Under the pieces are notes generated by a model. The model was not told the DNA's origin. It was given only the letters and a program-made list of their open reading frames with translations, and did not search any database. This document shows positions 12,553 to 25,917 of a stretch of 64,000 nucleotides of DNA, piece after piece (position 1 is the first letter of the stretch; the number at the start of each line of letters is the position of its first letter). The position numbers and the translations under genes were made by a program. The stretch is taken from positions 1 to 64,000 of the forward strand of contig CATNEN010000035.1 of NCBI GenBank assembly GCA_950097015.1, written 5' to 3'. The DNA comes from Macrostomum hystrix. Taxonomy: Eukaryota; Platyhelminthes; Macrostomidae.

Positions 12553-12990
12553 AGAACATTTGGGTTTCAGAACATTCGGGTTTCAGAACATTCGGGTTTC
12601 AGAACATTCGGTTTTCAGAACGTTCGGGTTTCGGAACGTTAGGGATTCAGAACATTCCGGTTTCAGAATATTCGGGTTGCAGAACATTCGGGTTTCTAAA
12701 CATTCGGTTTCAGAACATTCGGGTTTCAAAACATTCGGGTTTCAGAACATTCGGGTTTCAGAACATTCGGGTTTCAGAACATTCGGGTTTCAGAACATTC
12801 GGGTTTCAGAACATTCGGGTTTCAGAACATTCGGGTTTCAAAACATTCGGGTTTCAGAACATTCGGGTTTCAGAACATTCGGGTTTCAGAACATTCGGGT
12901 TTCGGAACGTTAGGGATTCAGAACATTCGGGTTTCAGAACATTCGGGTTTCTGAACATTCGGGTTTCAAAACATTCGGTTTTCGGAATAT
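12553..12990. repeat. 16-bp minisatellite (about 28 copies)
   Basis: Array of GGGTTTCAGAACATTC. The left end is degenerate (15-17 bp units with GGAACG and GCAGAAC variants) and the middle is perfect. Every unit contains GAACATTC, which matches the GAAnnTTC core of heat-shock elements, so the array would present about 28 such cores spaced 16 bp apart. Whether that matters biologically is unknown. Confidence 0.94.
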
Positions 12991-15236
12991 TCGAGTCTCT
13001 AGACAAATTTATTACACTTTGTTTAACTTATTAAACAATGCTTACCGTTAGAAATATTTGTTTAGAAACTACTTAAAAACATTTTTATCATACTACTGAG
13101 TTTCAAAAAAACAATTAATAGTTTTCCTTTAATAATTCGAAGATCCCATTGCTAATCATTCAGTACAGAACTCACAATTAGATACAGCATTATGGAATCT
13201 AAATGAGCCCTGACCATTTAACTTCCTTTAATACTTCTTTAATGTCATCCCATTCAAAGAATCATTTTTCAAACTTCCCAACCGCAAATAGCCAGCAAGA
13301 GCTGGGCCATAAAATGTCTCAGAGACGCTGTAATAAATGGCAAACTCGACTAGCTCCGATCGTTAAAGTGCAGTCTGTTAAAATAGCCTTTCAATCTCTG
13401 CAGAACGCAGCGAACGATTGCAGCAGAAAATTGCTCCACACGGAAGAAAGATTTATTGTGAAGGGCCGCTTTTGGAAGAAGTGAAGAAAAAGTGAAACCC
13501 CTTACCGGCTTTTGGTCATTGAAAATGCTTCTGGTTCTCTTACGCTCTTAGCAACTACAGGAAATGCGATTGCAACAAACTCCTTCCCGATTTTGATGGC
13601 GCCTTTTTAGGCAATGATCCAGGTACAAGTACTTTGATCCCATTCAGCTATTTAGTTAGCTCTCCCAAAATATCCCCAACTTTGCCATTGTCTCGCTGGC
13701 GAGTCCATTTCTTGGGAAGTTGAATTTTCCCATTTATTTCTCCAATCCCATCTCGATTCGGGATCAGTGATTGCACTGACTTTCAGCCTTCTCTAGCCTA
13801 TAATGTTGAGGCATTGCTTGTTGCTAAGTCTGTTGGGATTTCACTTTCAGCAAATCAACTCTGAGGGTCTCCAATAATCGAAATTAATTTTAAGACAGGA
13901 ATGAAATGAGAAGATTGAAAAAATGACATTCGATTTCTCACAGCATTTCCTGGGAAATTCAATGCCGTGTTTTCTAGTGCTAATCCAACTTGGGATTACA
14001 GTTTAATCTCACAGAAAAGGCTAATTTATTTTTACACCTTTGGTCCTACAGATTAATGAATTGTCACACAATGGGAACACGAACACGGGCTGTAATAAAC
14101 TTTGGGCTGTGGAAATAAATGACTCAAACGAAGCTTGCTCAGGTTCAGAGGCACAGAGATGAAGAATGGGAAATAAAAACTTAGTTTAGTTTCTGATCCC
14201 TGCCAGCTGGTTGTAAAAAATTATTATTCTAAATTTATTCTTATAAAATGCACCAGAAACTGGTGCACTGCCTTCTGTGACGAAACATATCGAGGGAAAG
14301 TTTTGTTGAGTCTAGTTGAGTCTTGAACTCGATCACTCCAGCTTCATGGCCATAATTTTATCCCATCCCGAAAATCTTGTGAATCCCAAATTCAGAACTA
14401 TATCGATGCTTATCACTCACAAACCAATGCTTTATTCTGCCAATGGATTCAAGAGTCAAAAGACACGACCTGCATTAGTTAATCCAGCAGAAAGCTAATT
14501 ATCAGCAGACTCATTCCATTAAAACAAAGAAGAATGAAAGCAGGACAACAGGAGATAGAAACACGCTGATAAGAATTGAATTAGCCCCAATTGAAAACAG
14601 TTTTGAGCACAATTGAGAACAATTAAGCAAAACACACTCACCTTTGTATTGTTCAGGTAGAATGAAGCTTTCAGTTCAGTTGGCCAATCTTGAATTGAGC
14701 TGTGACTGATGTTGCTGATTTCTGCTTCAATTATCTTCCGATTTCATGCTGGATTCTGTGGACAAAGGGCAGAAGATGGTGGGAATAAAGCCAGTCAAAG
14801 ATGCGGCATTACATTGGATTTGGGAGTTATCTAAATACAGTGGGATTTTGTCCGCCCTTGGACTGCTGATCTCTCAATCTCTCGGATCCCTTTTGCTGTC
14901 TTGTGCTGCTGTCTATATGCCACAGGGCCCACCACCTCCACACGCCAAAGTCCCCTCCAACCCCAAAATTACAAATGAGGCCAGGGTTGACCCTGCAGGT
15001 CTGCGCTGATTGGCCAATGACTGCAGCTGTGTGGAGCGACGGCCCAGCCAATGGCAGAGGGCGGAGAGGACTTTGGGGAAAGCAATGGAGGATCAAAGTG
15101 CGACTTGTCACGCCTTTCATAATCTGTGCCGAGATATTATTAGTCCATTAAATATAAAATCACTAATCTACTAGAGCTGCTTTTACAAAATCTGAAAATA
15201 TAGTGGTCCTAACAGGACACTGAGAATGAGATTAGA
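12991..15236. other. 2.2 kb without recognisable features
   Basis: Unique AT-leaning sequence. Open frames at 13203-13484 and 14746-15151 have no recognisable domain. No RNA gene or mobile element was recognised. Confidence 0.4.
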
Positions 15237-15485
15237 GATTCGGAGACTGGGGAGATTCGGAGACTGGGGAGATTCGGAGACTGGGGAGATTCGGAGACTG
15301 GGGAGATTCGGAGAATGGGGAGATTCGGAGACTGGGGAGATTCGGAGAATGGGGAGATTCAGAGAATGGGGAGATTCAGAGAATGGGGAGATTCGGAGAA
15401 TGGGGAGATTCTAAAAATATAGAGATTCGGAGAATGGGGAGATTCAGAGAATGGAGAAATTCGGAGAATGGGGAGATTCAGAGAA
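15237..15485. repeat. 17-bp minisatellite (about 14 copies)
   Basis: Array of GATTCGGAGACTGGGGA, with ACTGG giving way to AATGG from left to right and decay after about 15410. The variant gradient indicates directional spread of one sub-unit. Confidence 0.9.
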
Positions 15486-16062
15486 TCGAGAATTTTGAAA
15501 AGCAGGATATTCTGAAAGTGGGGAATTCAGAAACTGGGTAAATGTAAAAGATAGGAAATCGAAAAACGGATATTCGGAAATTCTGTGAATTCCTCTGTAA
15601 GGAAAATGATGAATGAGGGGATAATTTTCTAATTTCGACACTTGGAGACAGTCGCGATTTTCAGTTGCCACCCTGACTAAAAAAATTCCGCTAAACACTT
15701 CAAGGGGATTATCTGGGTCTTTCGAGGGCGCCTTGAAATTTAATTCAAAGCAATGCGGTGCACAGTTTCCTAATCCCGTAGCTGTGAAAGAAGTTGACTT
15801 TTAAGCTAAAATGTCGAATTGGGTGAATATTAGGAAGCAAAACTGTTTAAATTAGCGATATATTTGCTTATCGGATCATCAGTCCATCAGTGACCGTCAT
15901 CACCCTATTATCAAAATGCATCGATCCATTATCTGCTTGTATCTGGGTCGGACATACTTTTACTGTGAATTAAGCTGCCTGAACTTCAGTTCAATTTCTG
16001 ATATCATCCACCTTTAAGCTTGCCTGTAACGCTTCTTCTCAATCTCCCTCATCCGTCCTTTC
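15486..16062. other. unique spacer
   Basis: About 580 bp between two arrays. I see no gene, RNA or mobile element. Confidence 0.4.
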
Positions 16063-16268
16063 TCCTCTCTCCTCTCCCTGCTCTCTCCTCTCTCCTCTCC
16101 CTGCTCTCTCCTCTCTCCTCTCCCTGCTCTCTCCTCTCTCCTCTCCCTGCTCTCTCCTCTCTCCTCTCCCTGCTCTCTCCTCTCTCCTCTCCCTGCTCTC
16201 TCCTCTCTCCTCTCCCTGCTCTCTCCTCTCTCCTCTCCCTGCTCTCTCCTCTCTCCTCTCCCTGCTCT
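16063..16268. repeat. 21-bp polypyrimidine minisatellite (about 10 copies)
   Basis: Near-perfect tandem copies of CTCTCCTCTCTCCTCTCCCTG, giving an almost uninterrupted pyrimidine strand, followed by about 150 bp of looser CT-rich sequence. It is the reverse-strand counterpart in composition of the array at 10962-11533 but has a different unit. Confidence 0.92.
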
Positions 16269-17342
16269 ATTCTTTTCTCTCCTATCTCCGCTCTCGTTTC
16301 TGTTATCCTTTGCGTCTATCCACTCTACTTTTCTCACCTGTCTCTCGTCTTATTTTTCTCTCTCCTCTCTCACATCTGCTCTCTCTTCTCTCCACTCTCC
16401 CATCTCCTTTCTCCCCTCTATTTTTGCCCCTCCTTCCCATTTCTTACCCCTTCTTTCTCATCTCCCAAGCTCGCGTTTCTGTCTCTGCACATTATTCTTT
16501 CACTTCAACTATTTCTGCCTTTTGAATGATGATGACCCGATTGGCACTTTAGAAGAACAGAAGCTGCTGTTAGAATACAGACAAATCCTTTCAGGCCTGC
16601 AACGGTATTCGCTGTCTGCTAAAATGGCCCAAACCTGCACTTGTCCCCTCAGTGTGACAGATGACTCCAGCTTGTGAATGCTGCCAAATTTGAAATGCAG
16701 TGACTGTTGAATCTGGGAAGAGGCCAAGATTGCAGAATCTGCAGTCTAGTTAGTGAATCCATTGAATCTACTATTATTGACCTCGGGCTAAAAATGGCAC
16801 AAAAATCTAGAATGAAAGAACGAATCAATAACAAGCGAAGAGTTTCTATTGTGAATCCGGACCTGAAATCTCACTGCTCCGCCCATTTTTGAAGGGCCGA
16901 GGGTCACCGAAGCAGCTGAGACCATATGTCCCTCGAGGGCTGAAGGTGCTAAAGGAGACAGGAAATTGGGAGACAATATAGTGCCCTCCCAATTGAGTAG
17001 GGATAATTTTAGTGCCCTTCCGTTCCTCCCAGTCCATCTTGTTGCGCAAGCCGGCAGTGAAAAGGATGAGCTGGGATAGACAAAACTAGTCAAACACACA
17101 CAGCCGCACGTGTCCACACATTTAGGCATTGCACAGCCAACCCAAGGTAGGGGGAGGCCAATAGTGTCTGTTGAGAACTGTGCTCAATGATAAACTCATC
17201 CTGCTAGCGGTCCCCACAGCGTTCCGCGTTGCGCAACAGGCCAGCTGGTGGTGGCGGGCTGAGCCAGTTGAGCTGGTTTTTGTGCTCATAAAATTCTCTT
17301 GAGTACGTGCCATTTTTTACCTCACAAAGTGCAGTTTTTATA
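16269..17342. other. unique spacer, about 1 kb
   Basis: CT-rich for the first 200 bp, then ordinary unique sequence. Small frames on both strands have no family resemblance. Confidence 0.4.
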
Positions 17343-17832
17343 TATTGCTTCTCCTGATATCTCCCATCTTCAATCCTCAAGATCTTCACCTGTCATTTCA
17401 CCTGTGTCTATTACTATTACTATTATATTGCTTCTCCTGATATCTCCCATCTTCAATCCTCAAGACCTTCACCTGTCATTTCACCTGTGTCTATTACTAT
17501 TACTATTATATTGCTTCTCCTGATATCTCCCATCTTCAATCCTCACGACCTTCACCTGTCATTTCACCTGTGTCTATTACTATTACTATTATATTGCTTC
17601 TCCTGATATCTCCCATCTTCAATCCTCAAGACCTTCACCTGTCATTTCACCTGTGTCTATTACTATTACTATTATATTGCTTCTCCTGATATCTCCCATC
17701 TTCAATCCTCACGACCTTCACCTGTCATTTCACCTGTGTCTATTACTATTACTATTATATTGCTTCTCCTGATATCTCCCATCTTCAATCCTCAAGACCT
17801 TCACCTGTCATTTCACCTGTGTCTATTACTAT
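17343..17832. repeat. 83-bp tandem repeat (about 6 copies), alternating dimers
   Basis: Six nearly identical 83-bp units; CTTCTCCTGATATCTCCC recurs at 17348, 17431 and 17514 and onward every 83 bp. Each unit ends in a short ACT/ATT-rich microsatellite. One diagnostic site alternates between CAAGACC and CACGACC over copies 2 to 6, so the real repeat is a 166-bp dimer. Very low divergence implies recent amplification. Confidence 0.94.
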
Positions 17833-20800
17833 TTGTCTCGCACTATTTTCCTGTACGATCCCCTCGTTCCTCAGCCCACATTCTCAATTCCCCATTCCAC
17901 TTGCTCTAAACTGACCAATTGGGATAACTTCCCCTTCCTGCAGTGGACCCTCCCACTGGGCTGTGAGAGGCTTTTGAAAAAACTCCCACCGGCAAAGGGA
18001 CGGGCAGTTGCCATTCAAACAGGTTAATTGTCTCCATTGCAAGGAAGTCTTGCGCTGGCCTGGTTCTGCTGGTGACTTGTGAAGTGTTTTTGGCTCGATG
18101 CCATTCACAAACTCGCAAGCCGCACACCTTGCAGGGAATTAACAGTTTTACTTCTGCTTTTGCCAGCAAAATAAGCCTTTCTGCATAATTAATGAGCTGC
18201 TCCGCATTTCGCCTCATTCGTGGCAAAATGATCTTTTCCTACCTGCTAATTTGGACTGTCACTTTATCCCAAGTGTCTTCTATAGGCAATAGCAGATTCT
18301 GCAACTGCCCAGGTCAGTCTGTGTTTCTAGGTTCTCCCATTCTTAGTTGTCAGTCATTTTACAGTGAGAAAGTGTTGAGTCAAGCAAGGTTAGTTTGAGA
18401 ACAAATTGTTTGACTTTAACTAGACTTGCAAGTCTTTTAACTATCGCAACGGTTTCATCTGAAGTGGGACATCAGGGCAAAGGGAATTCACTATTAGTTA
18501 ATCCAAATGTGCAGAAACTGCCTCTGGTGGGACCCCCTGTCCATATCACGACTTAGCCTCACTAACAACACCCGCTTCGGGGCAAGTTGTGGGGTGGAGG
18601 TTCAACAGACAATGGGACTATGAGCAGAAGCATGATCCCCACACAGCTCAATGAGGTGCAACAGATAGGGAAGACACGCAGAGGGCCTTGGGGAAAGAAT
18701 TCGCACCAGATCATTCGAGGTAAGGATGACGAAATTCTCGAGTGGAAAACACAGCGGTTCGGACCAGGCAGTCAGCAGGTTTTGAGCTCGAGTCAACTCA
18801 TCCTGGACCGCTTGCTGCGGCCCCATCTCATTGTCACAATATTGTCAGTCGAAAGTCAACAATGGGTTCATCCCATAAAGGATTCAGTGGATGCTTGCGC
18901 TCTGGGGAGTTTATCAGATTTTCATATCTGCTCTCATTGTGCATATCGGTGATGTTGAGTCAGGGGCAACAAGTGGAAACTGCCTCAAGATTGCCAAATT
19001 TGAATTGCAATTTATTGCCGATACAGTAGGCCTATTGTGTAACTCGATTGAAATCAGGTATATAATATTCTGTGCTAACATAAAAATGTTCTCCATTTCT
19101 CATTCCTGCAAGCCTAATTGATTTCGCCCACGTGTGCAAGAAATCCAATTGAGTCTCATTGGAATGAAGATGTGTTTGGACTGAGAAGGCCCGGATCACT
19201 CAGGACAATGAGAAAGGAAAGTCTGCGCCAAGAACAGACTGGCTGCGTATTGACCCCACAGCAGACAGACATTCTGGGAGGGGAATCAGGTAAAGGGAAA
19301 TCCTCAAAGGAAAGCCCATTGAGCATGTTGAGTCGTCAATGTCATTGGGTCACGCAGCAGTTCTTACATCTCAGACAGTTGGCGGCTAAATTACAGCGGT
19401 GAGTTTAGTTGGACTTACTGAAGACCCGCCTGTGCCGCTCCAGACAGACTGGGGTGACTGACAGACAGGGAATAAGATTGTCGCCACTTTGACCCGCTCT
19501 GAGCAACCAACTCAGGCCATGGAGACAGAGTGGATACCTGCAACTGAATGATCAGAGAGACGGGCAGTGAGATGTTAGAGTGAGTTCAGGAGAGTTGTTA
19601 GCTGAATACGTGGGCTGAAGTCTTGTATCCTAATCATTTCTAACGATTCCTGCAGATAACTCATAATGCAAATGTGAAGCATACCAGGCAACACAGATTG
19701 TCAGGCCACATGCAGTACGAATTTCATTCCATCGCCACTCCCCGCTGACTCAAACGGACACACCAGCGGCTGAGCACAGCATGAGTCGAAGGACTGACAC
19801 CTTTAGCGAGTACACGTGACAAGATTTGAGCAAATCTCAGACTATCTTTGAGTCACCCGCTGGTTCACTAAGCTACTGAACAATGGAAGATCACAGAATG
19901 CGATGTACAAGAAGCGAACATTGCGTTGATTGTCAGTCAATTAGCGATCGGAGTTGCTAAACTAAGAAATGGAAATTGATTTCACAGCAATGATCACTCA
20001 GATAATAATGAGACCATGCGATGCGGGCAGCTCAAGGTGAGGAAACTCAATTTAAATTGAAAGTCAACCTAATTAAAGACAAAGTGGTGACATTGTGAGG
20101 GCATTACGGTCATTGCCAGCGGGGTTCCTAAATGTCAAAGCTGGAAGGAGTTAGCGGAGTGCTTTGAGTTACGAAGGAAATCTGATCAAAGCTGAGCTCT
20201 GAGTTCCTGCTGCAATGAAATTCTTGGCCAATTTGTGATCGCTGATGGCAAATTGTAGGCAGTAACCGACTCGAATCAAATTAATTTCGAATGAAAATAA
20301 CCTGACGGATTGGGGTCCAAAATTCCAAGTGAACTCGCTTGAATATCCACCGTTAAATCCAGTGCCAGAAGCTGAGTGACTGAATACATTTGTTGGGTTA
20401 CATTTGCACGCAGGGCTTGAGAACAACAGAAAGTTGATAACAAATTGTGCTCTCATTAGCTAAATGGAATGCCGGGGCAGCATAGCAACTAACACAAGGG
20501 ACCAAGGACAATGAAACACGCACACAGACCGCCAGCAGCACACCTGGATTCTTGCAAATCAACTGCAAACGGAAGCTGCAGAGATGAGGCTGAGGTTTCA
20601 GAAGACAGAAACAGCCGTGTAACACTAACAGCAGTTGGACAGGGACTGCCTTCCCTGACCCACCTATCTTTGCTGCCTCCTCATTCGATTTTTCCCAGCC
20701 AGAAACACTGCGACTGAGTTAGAGGGCCATGGAGGAGAAACTTACGGTGTTACGTAATCGAGTCAGCAACTGACATTGGTTAGAATGATTTGGGACAGCC

Positions 20801-22394
20801 TCTCCACCCACAGCATCCGACCTGCACCACCAAAGCCTCACTCCCATCCTCACCCTGATGCGGAACACACGGGACGGATAAGAATGGACTTACCTGGAGG
20901 GTGCAGGCTCTGGTGCTGACTGCAGTTGCAGCCTCAAAGACTCGCAGTTGGAGAAATCGTTAAGCACACAGCGGTTATTGCCGCAGACGAGTTCAGTTGA
21001 AATCGAGAAGACACAATGCGATCGCAGAAGACGCTGTCAGTGTGCTCAGAGAGGCACAGATGAGCTGTGCTGTTTGGCTGAAAAATGCCAGGTTACGAGT
21101 AGATTGATCTTTAATCTTTGTTCTGCGACCTTAAAATATCCGTGTGCGATCTGAAGCCAGCGACTCAGTCCTCAATTTGAGAACCCTCAGATGCAACACA
21201 ATTTACATTTGAAGCATTCTATTATGACTGTCTTGAATTGAGCAAAACTTGTCTTTGCACGCCTGACGCAACGTGACAATGTCTCATCAGTGGAGACAAG
21301 GAGAGAAAAGTGACGCAATTCTAAATAGCCAACTCAGCGACCAAGCCTTGAGCATAGCAAGTTCACTAGAGCACACCTTCGCAGTCATATTGTTATCTTG
21401 AACTAGCATTGTACGCAGCTAAAGCTTTGCTGAGATCACAGATCACAAATTCAGTTGAGAATTAACTACCTGAGAGAGGTGAGGGATAAAAGTGATGGGA
21501 CTACGAGTACAGGTGGTTCACCGTAATCACGGCTGGCTTGCAGGAATAAACAGAAACTGTTAGAAAGTTTTCAGAGTGCCGAGTGAAATAAAAGTCTGCA
21601 GGAGACCAGAGACACCAACAGCACACATGACATGCAGAGTGCATCCTTTGTGTGACACCTCACCTGCGTCCCAGCAGCTCACCTTGTCGTTCAACCGTGC
21701 TTCAAACGCACAATTTGTGTCCGCTCTGCTTACCATTAGCAGGTGCTGTATGCATGGGAATATACAAGGGATAAAGGGGCTGCTTGCATGGCAGCAGACT
21801 GAATGGTTGGTGCTCACGACACTGCGAGGAGGAAGAGGGAGGCGCCGCAGGGACGGAGGGCAGGGCAAAACTTACAAATCCACACGCAGCGGCAGCCGCG
21901 AGGAGCAATCAAGAAAAGGTGGCGGGCTGTCGGGGCTATTTTGAGAACGAGGCAGAGCAGATCAGAGAATAGGAGTGACGCTGGTCGGCAGCCTGGGAGG
22001 TGCTCACATCCGCGCACTGGAGGCAGCGAGGCAGCTAAAACTACAATGCCGAAAAATTAAATGCCACATTTAGGCATCGCATCCGCCGCCACCAAATGTG
22101 GAGCCGCACGGTAACAGCTGCTTCCACAGCTATTGATCCCAGTCAATCAGTTGGTTGTTAAGGCATTTCCTTTGCTCATCTCAATGCTTTCTCATCGCTT
22201 CTGGCCTTGAAATGCGTGCGAGCGACACTGGAGACGCAGCGGGAGTTTTTTCCCTGCGTGGGCAACTCCCGATTCCAGTAACTGATCAATTCTCTCGATT
22301 AGCAGCTCCCCTGTTCAGGTAAGAGAGAGCACCTATGAGCAGTGATTTCGGATACGAATCTAACTAGCGCTTTTAATAGGCTTTTTCCCTCCGT
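17833..22394. other. 4.5 kb without recognisable features
   Basis: The longest array-free stretch in the left half. Frames up to about 120 codons (18587-18952, 21576-21944) lack recognisable domains and convincing codon bias. No RNA gene was seen. It could contain regulatory sequence or diverged transposon remains that I cannot identify by eye. Confidence 0.35.
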
Positions 22395-22640
22395 AAAACT
22401 CCAGGGACTCTTGCTGACCGAGAGGTCGGGAGTTCGATTCTCAGCTCAATGGAGACAAACATTTGTCCCTGAGCTAGAGGCTATGTTCCCTAGTGCTTCA
22501 GCTCACCTAGCTGTCAAATGGGTTCCAGCATGGGTAGAAATCGGGATGGGTGGGGCTGCCTCTCCAGTCCACGGACTGAGCAGCTGTACATAGCCAGCTG
22601 TGCCATTGGTTGTACATCTGTCTATGATGTCTATGTCTAT
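22395..22640 (+). mobile_element. tRNA-derived SINE, copy 1 (diverged)
   Basis: The head carries an RNA polymerase III B-box-like GAGTTCGATTC near 22430. About 130 bp later comes a tail CCACGGACTGAGCAGCTGTA shared with copies at 26783 and 58632. The tail ends in a short TCTATG microsatellite (22621-22645). This is the most diverged of the three copies; its A box is not clear. SINEs move using the enzymes of a partner LINE; no partner was seen in the window. Confidence 0.65.
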
Positions 22641-22735
22641 GGGTGAGATGTCTGTCTGCCTATAAAATGCCAGTTCTTTGCTAAGCCTCTGACTCGACCG
22701 TCATTGCTACGAGTAATGAGGACTTGACTTGAGGA

Positions 22736-23212
22736 TCAGATTCTCAGTTTGAGCTGCCAGCCTCCCAGATCTTCAGTTTGAGCTGCCAGCCTCCAAGATT
22801 CTCAGTTTGAGCTGCCAGCCTCCCAGATCCTCAGTTTGAGCTGCCAGCCTCCCAGATCCTCAGTTTGAGCTGCCAGCCTCCCAGATTCTCAGTTTGAGCT
22901 GCCAGCCTCCCAGATCCTCAGTTTGAGCTGCCAGCCTCCCAGATCCTCAGTTTGAGCTGCTAGCCTCCCAGATCCTCAGTTTGAGCTGCCAGCCTCCCAG
23001 ATCCTCAGTTTGAGTTACCAGCCTCCCAGATCATCAGTTTGAGCTGCCAGCCTCCCAGATCCCAGATCATCAGTTTGAGCTGCCAGCCTCCCAGATCCCA
23101 GATCCTCAGTTTGAGCTGCCAGCCTCCCAGATCCCAGATCATCAGTTTGAGCTGCCAGCCTCCCAGATCCCAGATCCTCAGTTTGAGCTGCCAGCCTCCC
23201 AGATCCCAGATC
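22736..23212 (-). repeat. 29-bp minisatellite family, array 1 (inverted orientation)
   Basis: About 15 copies of a 29-bp unit containing TTTGAGCTGCCAGCCTCCCA. From about 23040 the units grow to 36 bp by duplication of the CAGATC stretch (CAGATCCCAGATC). This is the reverse complement of the unit in the arrays at 24358 and 27736. Confidence 0.95.
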
Positions 23213-24357
23213 GGCACCATCAGTGACGCAACAAACAGAAAGCCAGCCATCTAACAATGCTGCTTAGGAAGAAGGAAAGACAATTGAATGAATACTCGTG
23301 TATTGGGTGCTTATTTGAGTTGGCGAAGAGGGCAACACAACTGGACGTCTTACAAAGTGTTGCATTTAGTTAAGCAGCTGATCCCTCAACTTTTCTTGCA
23401 GCTTAATTTCTGGAAAGCAGCGGAACTTCTGTGAGTACTGTTCTCAGCTAGCCTGTGGGTCACTTTCCGTTTACTGCTGGGAGTTTTGCCTACCGTGAGT
23501 CCCGGAATCGAAGCTGCTCAAATCCCACGAGGGCACGCATGTAGGAGGGGATATTTTGAGCTGCAATTGCTAAGGATTTGGGATCAGCAGTTCATCTGGT
23601 CGGCCAAGCCAAATCCCAAACAGACAGACGGAGTAAGCAAGAGCCTAGAATGAAAGACTCACCCTATAATTCCAGGGACTCTATCCTTGCGCTTCGGTAT
23701 TTCAGTTTCCCCTTGCTCAGAAACCTCCAATTTGAGAACGCATCTGTGGATGTTTTCTTTCCTTTGTTGCCCCCCAGTGCTGAAGCGTTCCAGAGCTGCA
23801 CCTTGGTTGACTTTCTGGGCAAGCGATGGTAGACAATTTGACTGACATGAGTTGTTTTTAGAGGCATTACCCACTTGACATCTGCTCAGCTATAGGCAGC
23901 TGGGGTGGCTGCCTTTTGAGTCAATTTTTAACACCTGAATGAGCGAGAAGAAAACTTTGGGAACGGAGAAGAATGTTACAAAATGCTTAGTCTACTCACT
24001 AAGCTTGCGGATTATCTTTCCTGACAGCAGTTTTTTATCACAGCGCGTAGGCGAGCTCGGAAAAGCCTCCCCTGCGGGAGCGAAAGTCACACGCTGAGAT
24101 GCGAAAGCAAAGTTCTGCGCCTCTGCACAATGCTCCCTATGGGACTTCCTGTGGACGCACACACCACCCGGGCCTCACGTCAAAATGGAGCTTCACTGCA
24201 ATAAAATTCACAAATGACATCACCCTCAAAGTGTGAACCGCCACACAGGTGAGAAAGAGGGGGACATTGTCAAAGTGCACGCTTAGTGGCGTGATGAAGG
24301 CAGCACTATTGGCCTGATGAGACGTCTCAGCGTCCACTGCCAGACAGTAAAAAAAAC
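23213..24357. other. spacer between inverted arrays
   Basis: About 1.1 kb of unique sequence flanked by oppositely oriented arrays of the same 29-bp unit. No gene or RNA was recognised in it. Confidence 0.4.
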
Positions 24358-25078
24358 ATGAGGATCTGGGAGGCTGGCAGCTCAAACTGAGGATCCGGGA
24401 GGCTGGCAGCTCAAACTGAGGATCTGGGAGGCTGACAGCTCAAACTGAGGATCTGGAAGGCTGGCAGCTCAAACTGAGGATCTGGGAGGCTGACAGCTCA
24501 AACTGAGAATCTGGGAGGCTGGCAGCTCAAACTGAGGATCTGGGAGGCTGGCAGCTCAAACTGAGGATCTGGGAGGCTGGCAGCTCAAACTGAGAATCTG
24601 GGAGGCTGGCAGCTCAAACTGATGATCTGTGAGGCTGACAGCTCAAACTGAGGATCTGGGAGGCTGGCAGCTCAAACTGAGAGTCTGGGAGGCTGGCAGC
24701 TCAAACTGAGGATCTGTGAGGCTGGCAGCTAAATCTGAGGATCTGGGAGGCTGACAGCTCAAATTGAGGATCTGGGAGGCTGGCAGCTCACACTGAGGAT
24801 CTGGGATCTGGGAGGCTGACAGCTCAAACTGAGGATCTGGGAGGCTGGCAGCTCAAACTGAGGATCTGGGAGGCTGGCAGCTCAAACTGAGAATCTGGGA
24901 GGCTGACAGCTCAAACTGAGAATCTGGGAGGCTGACAGCTAAAACTGAGGATCTGGGAGGCTGGCAGCTCAAACTGAGGATCTGGGAGGCTGGCAGCTCA
25001 AACTGAGGATCTGGGAGGCTGGCAGCTCAAACTGAGGATCTGGGAGGCTGGCAGCTCAAACTGAGGATCTGGGAGGCT
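24358..25078 (+). repeat. 29-bp minisatellite family, array 2
   Basis: About 25 copies of the same unit on the plus strand (GGATCTGGGAGGCTGGCAGC core). Scattered variants GGCTGACAGC and GAGAATC occur throughout. Divergence between copies is moderate. Confidence 0.95.
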
Positions 25079-25917
25079 GTGTCTCTTTCCTGCAGGTGAT
25101 TCAACATTGCGTCGGTTCATTGTGTCGCCAGCACAGTGACGTGGAAAATGTACTTTTATCACAGTGACTTAGAATTCCAAGGTACCATTTTGCTTTCAGA
25201 CAAACACGAACTTTACACCGGCCGAATCATTAATTCCTTTACCTGTTGCCGCTCACCTGACTCGACGCATGTCATCGGATGCCATCAAAGGTCTTCAAGG
25301 CACTGTTCCTGCATCTCATTCCATTTGGTCCCTTGGCCCTTGCCTCCATCTGACAATGTACCAATCGGCCCTAAGTGCATTCCAGCAGGCGCTCTCTACA
25401 TTAGATGATGGTTGCTGTGCACTTTGCTTTATATTGGATCGATTCATTCTAGCACAGACAACACTCGGTACAGGGCCGCTGCTTAGGTTGCTCGGGCCCC
25501 ATTATATCCCAATCCACTCACTCTCACCAACTGTGGGTAGAGGAGGAGGCAGCAGATGATGGTCTCAGTCCACTTCTGCGACTGTAGGGCAACCTGAGAG
25601 ACTTATAGAGGCCATGTGAGTGCGAGACAGAGATGACGAGTGGTGTCGAATCAGGAAACTCTGAAGTGTTTGGCCAGTAATTTGATGAGATTGACTCTCG
25701 CCTCGCATTCCCCACCAACTGAGCTTGAGGCTGTGGCTGCACTCACCACACCAGCAGAACTGACTGAGCAAAGCAATGAACATTGCTTTCTCATTCTACA
25801 ACTGCAGTCGGAGCAACTTGCCATTTGACTCGAGGCAGTGCATGTCAAGGTGCTGTCATCATCAGCATCGAGATCAGGAAGCCGAGCTACATGTTTTACG
25901 GACTGGGGAATCGGTCA
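25079..25917. other. unique spacer, about 840 bp
   Basis: Unique sequence between two arrays. Frames of 90-96 codons (25136-25559) show no recognisable domain. Confidence 0.4.
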
